Shown: in pieces, positions 1 to 5,010 of the stretch
How the letters are laid out: each line of letters starts with the position of its first letter
How positions within the stretch are numbered: the stretch's first letter is position 1
DNA from: Albimonas sp051747505
GTDB lineage: Bacteria > Pseudomonadota > Alphaproteobacteria > Rhodobacterales > Rhodobacteraceae
Reading direction: 5' to 3'
Assembly: GCA_051747505.1 (NCBI GenBank)
Contig: JBNJGE010000147.1
Location: 1-9,130, forward strand
Length of the DNA: 9,130 nucleotides
Translations under genes and position numbers: made by a program
Notes under the pieces: generated by a model
Told to the model about the DNA's origin: nothing
What the model saw: only the letters and a program-made list of their open reading frames with translations
Database searches by the model: none

Positions 1-1
1 G

Positions 2-697
2 CAGGTGGACGACCTGATCGCCGCGCGCGAGGCGGAGGCGGAGCGCGCGCGGAGGCGGGCCGCCGATCTCGCCCACGGCCTCAAGACGCCGCTGCAGGCC
101 CTGGTCGGGGAGGCCTCGCGCCTGCGCGCGCGGGGGCAGACTGCAGCCGCCGAAGGCATCGAGGAGATCGCGACGGCGATGCGGCGGCATGTCGATCGCG
201 AGCTGGTCCGCGCCCGGGCGGCGGCGCGCGCGCCGGGGGCGAGCTCCGCGCCGGCCGAGGTGATCGACCGGGTTCTGGCTGTCCTCGCCCGCACGCCGGA
301 GGGGCGGGAGCTGGAGTGGCCGCGCCGGGCCTCGGGGGAGCTGCGCGCAGGCATCGACGCCGACGACCTCACCGAGGCGCTCGGGGCGGTCATGGAGAAC
401 GCGGCCCGCCACGCGCGCGGCCGGGTGGAGACGGAGGTCCTCGACCGCGGCGGAAGAGTGGTCGTCCGTGTGCGGGACGACGGGCCCGGCATTCCGGAGG
501 CGGAGGCGCAGCGGCTGCTCGGGCGGAACGAGCGGCTCGACACGGCGGGCCCCGGAACCGGGCTGGGCCTGTCCATCGCCCGCGAGATCCTGGAGGCCGT
601 GGGCGGCGAGCTGAAGCTGAGCAGCGGCGGCGGAGGACTTGAGGCGGATCTTGTTCTTCCTCGCGCCCAGCCCTCCCCGGAGCCGGAGGCGCGCTGA
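2..697 (+). CDS. Sensor histidine kinase, C-terminal part (5' end outside window)
   Basis: This is the kinase core of a two-component sensor, which autophosphorylates on histidine and passes the phosphate to a response regulator. The reading frame is open to the left edge, so the N-terminal sensor, membrane and probable HAMP parts are missing. Counting from the GTG codon at 5, an Arg/Ala-rich helix (about 1-20) leads into the H-box DLAHGLKTPL (21-30, phospho-acceptor His24). The ATPase domain follows, with N-box ENAARHA (Asn132), G1 box DDGPGIP (158-163) and G2 box GTGLGLSIA (184-192), then a short Pro/Glu tail. The H-box resembles the LAHELKTPL type of PhoQ/QseC-like kinases, whose genes usually follow that of an OmpR-family regulator; that would lie before the window. 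All kinase boxes are intact, so it should be active. The GTG at 5 is probably internal. The signal sensed cannot be told from this fragment. Confidence 0.93.
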   Translation, partial: QVDDLIAAREAEAERARRRAADLAHGLKTPLQALVGEASRLRARGQTAAAEGIEEIATAMRRHVDRELVRARAAARAPGASSAPAEVIDRVLAVLARTPEGRELEWPRRASGELRAGIDADDLTEALGAVMENAARHARGRVETEVLDRGGRVVVRVRDDGPGIPEAEAQRLLGRNERLDTAGPGTGLGLSIAREILEAVGGELKLSSGGGGLEADLVLPRAQPSPEPEAR

Positions 698-913
698 GAG
701 GCGCCGGTCGGCCGGGCGAAGGCGTCGGACGGCTGCCCGGAAGGCTCCAACCGGGGTGGGGCGTCTGGCCCTGGTTCGGAGGCGGTGGGCTTGATGAGGG
801 TCGTGGAGTGGAGGCCGATCCGCGTTGCGGCTCAGCTCGAGCCGGTCGCCCGGCTTTCGTTCAAGGCGAGGCGCGCTGCCCGGAGAGGCCGGGCGTCGCC
901 GCCAGGACACTGA

Positions 914-934
914 CGTGCGCCAGCATGGCGCACG
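914..934. repeat. Perfect 8-bp inverted repeat with 5-base loop
   Basis: The arms CGTGCGCC (914-921) and GGCGCACG (927-934) are perfectly complementary around an AGCAT loop. It lies between convergent genes, where it could form an RNA hairpin at the 3' end of either transcript or be a protein-binding palindrome. No T-run follows on either strand, so a classical intrinsic terminator is doubtful. Confidence 0.4.
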
Positions 935-1083
935 CGTTCAGACTTCCGTCGAAATCCGTTCGCGATCATGTCCTTCTTTTCGATTTCTATGCTGGCTCTA
1001 GATCAGGCTTTCGAATTTTCAGCTGCGTGTTTCCGACTGTTTCTGGCAAGAACAGGCGGACGCCGATGTCGCGTCACGCGGGC

Positions 1084-1111
1084 GGGCCTGTCGAGAGGTT
1101 CGCGCAGGCCC
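1084..1111 (-). terminator. Possible hairpin just after the GGDEF-EAL stop codon
   Basis: The arms GGGCCTG (1084-1090) and CAGGCCC (1105-1111) form a 7-bp stem with a 14-base loop. It starts about 18 bases past the stop codon of the minus-strand GGDEF-EAL gene. The position suits a 3' end, but there is no following T-run in that direction and the loop is long, so this is a weak call. Confidence 0.22.
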
Positions 1112-1128
1112 CTGCCGCCTCCGGCCGC

Positions 1129-3177
1129 TCAGGCCCCGCCGTCGCGCCGGAGCGGGGGCGGGGCGGCGCCCGGCGCCGCGAGAGAAGGGGCTGGGCCGGG
1201 GCGGCCGAGGAGGAAGCCCTGGCCCTCGCGGCAGCCCTCGCGCAGCAGCCAGCGGCGCTGCGCCGGCGTCTCGACGCCTTCGGCGAGGACGGGGATGCCT
1301 CCGGCCTCCCCGACCAGAAGGGCCGAGCGGACGATGGCGCTGGCCTGGGGGCTGGAGGTGACGTCCTGCACGAACTCCTTGTCGATCTTGATCTTGTCGA
1401 AGGGGAAGCGCTTGAGCATCGAGAGAGAGGCGAAGCCCGCGCCGTAGTCGTCCATCACGATGCGCACGCCGGCCTTCTTGAGCTCCCCCATGGCCTCGCG
1501 CGTGCGGGCCTCGTCGAGGACCATGCTGGCCTCGGTGACCTCCAGCTCCAGGCGGTCGGCCTCGACGCCGGTCATCAGCAGGGTGTCCAGGATGAGCTCG
1601 ACGAAGCCGGCGTGGTTGATCTGCTGGGGCGAGACATTGACCGCGATGCGCAGGCCGCAGCGCCAGAAGGCGGCCTCGGCGCACGCGGTGCGCAGGACCC
1701 ATTCGCCAAGGTCCCAGGTCAGCCCCGACTGCTCCGCGATGGGGATGAACTCGGCCGGCGAGAGGCGCCCGCGCTCCGGGTGGTTCCAGCGCAGAAGGGC
1801 CTCGTAGGCGACGGTTTCGCCGCTCGCGAGGGCGACCTGGGGCTGGTAGAGAAGCTCGAACTGGCCCCGGGCGAGGGCGTCGCGCAGCTCCAGCGCCACG
1901 GCGCTGCGCTGGCGCACGGCCTCGTGCATGCCGTGCTCGTAGAAGCGGATGGCGTCGCCGGCGGCCTGCTTGGCGCGGTAGAGCGCGAGGTCCGCGCAGG
2001 CCAGCAGGGCGCCGGGATCGTCCTGGTCGTCGGGATAAAGGCAGGCGCCGAGGCTGGCGCCGATGGTCACCACCAGGCCCTCGCGCCGGATGGGGCGCAG
2101 GGCGGCCTTGCGCAGGCGGCGCGCGAAGTCCTCCACGCGCTCGGCGCAGACGGCGTCGCGCTTGATCGCGACGAACTCGTCGCCGCCGGTGCGGGCGATC
2201 ATCTCCCCGGGCTCGAGCACCTCGACGAAGCGCTGCGCGATGGTGGCGAGGACGCGGTCGCCCGTCTCGTGGCCGTGCACGTCGTTGATCGGTTTGAAGC
2301 GGTCGAGGTCCATGGCCACGACGCCGACGCGCCCGCCGTCGCGCTCCGCCTCGGCCACGGTTTCGGAGAGGCTTTCGTTCAGGGCGCGGCGGTTGGGCAG
2401 GCCCGTGAGATGGTCGTGCATCGCGTTGTGGCGGTCCCGCAGCATCGCCTCGCGCCGCGCGGCCCGGTCGGTCAGCCGGGCCACGGCGGCGATCAGGGCG
2501 AGGGGCGAGGCGATCAGGGCCAGCAGCAGGAAGCCGGCGTCGGCCGAGACGGCGTCGGCATGGCTCCAGTCGGGCGCGCGGGGCGCGACGCGCAGCGCCG
2601 CCCAGGCGGCGGCGGAGAGGGCGAGCCATTTCGCGGCGATGAGGCCGGCCCAGCGCCGGTTTCCGTTCGTCTCGAAGGCGGCGGGGAAGGCCTGCATCGC
2701 CCCGGCGCCGAGGACCGCGGAGGCGAGCGCGCCGAGCGCGAAGACAGGCTCGTTCACCGCCACGCCCTCGGCCGGGGCGAGGCAGCAGACCAGCGTGCGG
2801 AAGGTGGCCGCGCTGGTCACGCCGATGGCCGCGCCGCCGAGGCGGCGGCCCTGGAGGGTGTCCAGCGCCTGGGTGATCCCAAGGGAAAGCGTCGTCCCGA
2901 CCAGCGCCAGCGCCAGCGCGCCAAGGGCGACCGAGAGGTCGAGACGCCGGCCGGCGCGGTCGGCGAGGTCGATGATCGCGATCAGATGGCCGCCCCAGAC
3001 CGAGAGCCCGACCAGCAGCGCGGCGAGCAGCAGCCAGAGCGTCTTGCGGGAGAGGTCGAGCTCGCAGGCGCGCACGAAGATGCGCGCGGTGACGGCCGAC
3101 CCGCCCGCGCCGATCGCCACTGTCACGGCCAGCGCCAGGGGGCCGAGCAGGACGAGGCTCGGCTCGGGGTCCGCCAC
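1129..3177 (-). CDS. Membrane-bound GGDEF-EAL cyclic-di-GMP enzyme with MHYT-like N-terminus
   Basis: A 682-residue protein predicted to synthesise and/or hydrolyse cyclic-di-GMP at the inner membrane. Residues about 8-234 form some seven hydrophobic helices, arranged like an MHYT sensor, but the motifs are degenerate (WGGHLI at 61-66, ATFR at 124-127). The GGDEF domain (about 250-410) has DLDRFKPIND (290-299), GHETGD (302-307) and an intact GGDEF at 331-335. The product-inhibition site RxxD is replaced by EPGE (322-325). The EAL domain (about 425-660) has EALLR (459-463), Asn514, Glu546, DD576-577, Lys597, Glu633 and Gln653, the usual catalytic set. A Pro/Ala tail follows. Both domains may therefore be active; the net direction cannot be told. 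The start is GTG at 3177, the only usable start between the in-frame TAG at 3187-3189 and the first hydrophobic helix; the ribosome site is weak. It lies 77 bases downstream of the SRPBCC gene, probably in the same operon. Confidence 0.93.
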   Translation of the reverse strand: MADPEPSLVLLGPLALAVTVAIGAGGSAVTARIFVRACELDLSRKTLWLLLAALLVGLSVWGGHLIAIIDLADRAGRRLDLSVALGALALALVGTTLSLGITQALDTLQGRRLGGAAIGVTSAATFRTLVCCLAPAEGVAVNEPVFALGALASAVLGAGAMQAFPAAFETNGNRRWAGLIAAKWLALSAAAWAALRVAPRAPDWSHADAVSADAGFLLLALIASPLALIAAVARLTDRAARREAMLRDRHNAMHDHLTGLPNRRALNESLSETVAEAERDGGRVGVVAMDLDRFKPINDVHGHETGDRVLATIAQRFVEVLEPGEMIARTGGDEFVAIKRDAVCAERVEDFARRLRKAALRPIRREGLVVTIGASLGACLYPDDQDDPGALLACADLALYRAKQAAGDAIRFYEHGMHEAVRQRSAVALELRDALARGQFELLYQPQVALASGETVAYEALLRWNHPERGRLSPAEFIPIAEQSGLTWDLGEWVLRTACAEAAFWRCGLRIAVNVSPQQINHAGFVELILDTLLMTGVEADRLELEVTEASMVLDEARTREAMGELKKAGVRIVMDDYGAGFASLSMLKRFPFDKIKIDKEFVQDVTSSPQASAIVRSALLVGEAGGIPVLAEGVETPAQRRWLLREGCREGQGFLLGRPGPAPSLAAPGAAPPPLRRDGGA

Positions 3178-3254
3178 CGCCCCGCTCTACGCGCCGCCGG
3201 GGGCGGCGGGCGCGGGCCCCGGCGGGGCGCGTCCCGGAGATGCGGCGGGGCGCG
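3178..3254 (-). other. Intercistronic spacer with GC-rich hairpin
   Basis: This 77-base gap separates the SRPBCC gene from the GGDEF-EAL gene. It contains CGCCGCC (3192-3198) and GGCGGCG (3202-3208) around a GGG loop, close to the GTG start of the downstream gene. The hairpin may limit translation or protect an mRNA end. There is no T-run, and I take the two genes as co-transcribed. Confidence 0.35.
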
Positions 3255-3728
3255 TCATCCGCGGGCCTCCCGTTCCGGCGCGGCCGCGGGGCGCCTTGCC
3301 AGTAGCGTCTCGCGCCGGGCGTGCCTGCGCCGGTGCATGAGCCAGGCGTTGAGCCAGGCGGGAACGGTCAGCAGGCCCGCCTCGATCTCCAGGTCGTCGG
3401 TCATCCGGCAGCCCCGTTCGGTTCCCACGACCGAGAGGGTGTGGCGGTAGGTGGTGATGGGCCCGCCATGCTCCTGCGTGCGCATGATCATGCGCGCGTG
3501 GTCCACCTCGATCAGGCGGGCCACCCATTCGAACTCGTGCAGGGGCAGGCCGCCGCGGACCTTGTAGGAGACGACCTGGCCGGTCTGCATGCGCCCCTGG
3601 GGCAGCCCGCTGTAGTCGATGGCGTCGAGGCTGGTGAGCATCAGGTTCGGCCAGAGCGTCGCGTGCTCCCACAGCACGCGGGCGGGCAGGCGATACTCGT
3701 GTGACGTTTTCATACGCATACTGGTCAT
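3255..3728 (-). CDS. SRPBCC (START/Bet v1-fold) family protein
   Basis: A 157-residue soluble protein that I assign to the SRPBCC superfamily, a helix-grip fold with a hydrophobic pocket used for lipid or polyketide binding. The match is to overall pattern rather than catalytic motifs. An N-terminal strand (KTSHEYRLPA) leads into a helix carrying VLWEHATLWPN. Alternating strands with G-x-G turns follow (GRMQTGQVVSYKVRGG). A C-terminal amphipathic helix (VPAWLNAWLMHRRRHARRETLL) closes the domain. No signal peptide or membrane segment is seen. Three in-frame ATG codons lie close together (3728, 3719, 3713) and none has a good Shine-Dalgarno site; the fold begins just after the third, so 3713 is a real alternative. 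It is the first gene of the probable operon with GGDEF-EAL and sits about 50 bases from the CtrA-type box. Its ligand is unknown. A role in the cyclic-di-GMP circuit is inference from position only. Confidence 0.7.
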   Translation of the reverse strand: MTSMRMKTSHEYRLPARVLWEHATLWPNLMLTSLDAIDYSGLPQGRMQTGQVVSYKVRGGLPLHEFEWVARLIEVDHARMIMRTQEHGGPITTYRHTLSVVGTERGCRMTDDLEIEAGLLTVPAWLNAWLMHRRRHARRETLLARRPAAAPEREARG

Positions 3729-3742
3729 CGCCGCCGCGGCGG

Positions 3743-3761
3743 GCCCCCTGCCATGGGGGGC
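3743..3761 (-). other. GC hairpin in the leader of the SRPBCC gene
   Basis: GCCCCC (3743-3748) can pair with GGGGGC (3756-3761) around a 7-base loop. The hairpin would lie in the 5' leader of the minus-strand transcript if transcription starts near the CtrA-type box. It could affect translation or simply be a product of high GC. Weak evidence. Confidence 0.2.
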
Positions 3762-3775
3762 AAGGAAGCACGCTG

Positions 3776-3796
3776 GGGTTAAGCGGGCGTTAACCC
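3776..3796. promoter_or_regulatory. Palindromic CtrA-type binding box
   Basis: Arms GGGTTAA (3776-3782) and TTAACCC (3790-3796) form a perfect inverted repeat around a 7-base GC spacer. The core at 3779-3794 is TTAA-N7-TTAAC, the full-site consensus of CtrA, the alphaproteobacterial response regulator that controls cell cycle and, in many Rhodobacterales, motility, gene transfer agents and cyclic-di-GMP genes. Because the box is palindromic it reads as a consensus site on both strands. It lies about 50 bases upstream of the SRPBCC/GGDEF-EAL operon and about 90 bases upstream of the ABC ATPase start, so it could serve either. The proximity and the known CtrA link with cyclic-di-GMP favour the minus-strand operon. 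By eye I found no other TTAA in the window, which makes two correctly spaced copies unlikely to be chance. Confidence 0.62.
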
Positions 3797-3847
3797 GTGC
3801 GGTCCCGGAAGCATGACCGCCTATTCCGCAGGGCGGCGCCCGCGGCG

Positions 3848-3882
3848 TTGACTTGGGAAGACCGCGGCAATTTCATGATGCC
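3848..3882 (+). promoter_or_regulatory. Candidate sigma-70-type promoter of the ABC importer genes
   Basis: TTGACT (3848-3853) matches the -35 consensus at five of six bases. Seventeen bases later TTTCAT (3871-3876) matches the -10 consensus at four of six, though it lacks the important second-position A. Transcription would then begin at about 3883, which is the ATG of the ATPase gene, implying little or no 5' leader. The -10 match is poor, so the call is tentative. Confidence 0.32.
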
Positions 3883-4920
3883 ATGACATCGCTCGCGCCC
3901 AGCCCCGCCGCTCCTGCCGGGTCCGCCGCCCGGCCGGCGCAGCCGCTGCTGTCGCTGCGCGGGCTGGAGGTGCATTTTCCCGTCACCCGCCATGGTCTGC
4001 TGCGCCGCCGCGCGGGAGAGGTGCGCGCGGTGGACGGGGTCGATCTGAACGTATCGGCGGGAGAGGCGGTGGGGCTGGTCGGCGAATCCGGCTGCGGCAA
4101 GACCACGCTCGCCCGCGCGGCTCTGAAGCTGGAGCGGCCGACCGCGGGGCAGGTGCTGCTGGAGGGCAAGGACATCTTCGCGCTGTCGGGGGCTGCGGAG
4201 AAGGCCTATCGGCGGCGGGTGCAGGCGGTGTTCCAGGACCCGATGTCCTCGCTGAGCCCGCGCATGCGGGTGGCGGAGATCGTGGCGGAGCCGCTGGTGG
4301 TGCATCACCCGCGGATGCCGTCCGCCGACCGCTCGGCGCGGGTGTCGCATCTGCTGGACCTGTGCGGGCTGCCGCGGCGCTTCGCGGAGCTGTTTCCCCA
4401 CGAGATGAGCGGGGGGCAGCGGCAGAGGGTGGGCATCGCCCGGGCGCTGGCGCTGGAGCCGGAGCTGATCGTCTGCGACGAGGCGGTCTCGGCGCTCGAC
4501 GTCTCGATCCAGGCGCAGGTGATCAACCTGCTGCGCCGGCTGCGCAGCGAGCTGGGGCTGGCCTACCTGTTCATCGGGCACGACCTGTCGGTGGTGCGCC
4601 ACCTCTGCGACCGGGTCGCCGTGATGTATCTGGGGCGCGTGGTCGAGGAGGCGGACAGCGAGGCGCTGTTCGCGGACCCGCGCCATCCCTACACGCAGGC
4701 GCTCATCGACGCGGCGCCGGTTCCCGACCCGGCGGCGGAGGCGGCGCGGCCGCATCGCGGCCTTGGGGGCGAGCCGCCGAGCCCGATGTCGCCGCCCTCG
4801 GGCTGCGCCTTTCACCCGCGCTGCCCGATCGCCTTCGAGCGGTGCCCGCGCGAGCGGCCGGAGCTGGAGGAGGTCTCGCCCGGCCATCGCGCCGCCTGTT
4901 TCGCCGCTTCGCCCGGCTGA
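3883..4920 (+). CDS. Oligopeptide/dipeptide ABC transporter ATPase (DppF/OppF-like)
   Basis: A 345-residue cytoplasmic ATPase that powers a peptide-type importer as one half of an ATPase pair. All nucleotide-binding elements are present: Walker A GESGCGKTT (67-75), Q-loop Gln118, signature MSGGQRQR (175-182), Walker B LIVCDE (195-200), D-loop SALD (203-206) and H-loop His233. The C-terminal oligopeptide extension follows, with PRHPYTQAL and four cysteines (308, 314, 321, 339) in the GCAFHPRC-type pattern, which in some Dpp/Opp ATPases holds an iron-sulfur cluster. Length is normal for the family. I start at ATG 3883; a TTG at 3853 would add ten residues unlike the family and overlaps the -35 candidate. 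No Shine-Dalgarno site precedes 3883. It is the first of four co-oriented transporter genes, with a 90-base gap to the binding-protein gene. DppF is usually last in such operons, so leading here is unusual. Confidence 0.94.
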   Translation: MTSLAPSPAAPAGSAARPAQPLLSLRGLEVHFPVTRHGLLRRRAGEVRAVDGVDLNVSAGEAVGLVGESGCGKTTLARAALKLERPTAGQVLLEGKDIFALSGAAEKAYRRRVQAVFQDPMSSLSPRMRVAEIVAEPLVVHHPRMPSADRSARVSHLLDLCGLPRRFAELFPHEMSGGQRQRVGIARALALEPELIVCDEAVSALDVSIQAQVINLLRRLRSELGLAYLFIGHDLSVVRHLCDRVAVMYLGRVVEEADSEALFADPRHPYTQALIDAAPVPDPAAEAARPHRGLGGEPPSPMSPPSGCAFHPRCPIAFERCPRERPELEEVSPGHRAACFAASPG

Positions 4921-4934
4921 GCGCCCACGAGACG

Positions 4935-4970
4935 CCGGCCCCCGCGCGAGGCGCGGCCGCTGGGGGTCGG
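4935..4970 (+). other. Intercistronic hairpin upstream of the binding-protein gene
   Basis: CCGGCCCCC (4935-4943) pairs with GGGGGTCGG (4962-4970) with a single G-U pair, giving a 9-bp stem. Its loop holds a further small CGCG/CGCG fold. It lies in the 90-base gap between the ATPase and the binding-protein genes, 26 bases before the Shine-Dalgarno site. There is no T-run, so partial termination, RNA processing or 5'-end protection are more likely than full termination. Confidence 0.4.
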
Positions 4971-4996
4971 AGATCACCAGAAAGCCGCCCGCCGAC

Positions 4997-5003
4997 AGGA
5001 GAG
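4997..5003 (+). promoter_or_regulatory. Strong Shine-Dalgarno site of the binding-protein gene
   Basis: AGGAGAG lies 7 bases before ATG 5011. It is the best ribosome site in the window, fits the high expression expected for a periplasmic binding protein, and decides for ATG 5011 over the in-frame ATG at 5083. Confidence 0.75.
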
Positions 5004-5010
5004 AGCCGTC

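Larger units (their letters stand above)
698..1128. other. Non-coding gap between convergent genes, with AT-rich island
   Basis: The kinase gene on the plus strand and the GGDEF-EAL gene on the minus strand both end into this stretch. Reading frames that cross it either continue antisense through the GGDEF-EAL gene or lack family motifs, so no gene is called. The region holds several short inverted repeats (712-717 with 735-740, 828-833 with 839-844, 878-883 with 889-894, 914-921 with 927-934, 1084-1090 with 1105-1111). A stretch at about 940-1050 is clearly richer in A and T than its surroundings. None of the repeats is followed by a convincing T-run, so no classical intrinsic terminator is assigned. 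It may hold the 3' ends of both transcripts, a small RNA or decayed sequence; I cannot choose between these. Confidence 0.6.

Noticed and set aside
698..900. Short GC inverted repeats as intrinsic terminator of the histidine kinase gene
   Set aside because: Stems at 712-740, 828-844 and 878-894 are only 6 bp long and none is followed by a T-run, which is close to what GC-rich sequence gives by chance.
968..1447. Possible small gene starting in the AT-rich island
   Set aside because: The first 35 residues look protein-like, but the frame continues as Arg/Pro/Ala-rich antisense of the GGDEF-EAL gene and has no ribosome site.
808..3450. 880-codon open frame on the plus strand
   Set aside because: It is antisense to the GGDEF-EAL gene and runs into the SRPBCC gene; its composition mirrors the codon bias of the opposite strand and no family motif is present.
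3187..3771. 194-codon minus-strand frame overlapping the SRPBCC gene
   Set aside because: It overlaps the SRPBCC frame almost fully, and its product is Arg/Pro/Ala-rich with no fold-like pattern, unlike the frame chosen.
3853..3882. TTG start for the DppF-like ATPase
   Set aside because: It would add ten residues not typical of the family and overlaps the likely -35 element; ATG 3883 is preferred.
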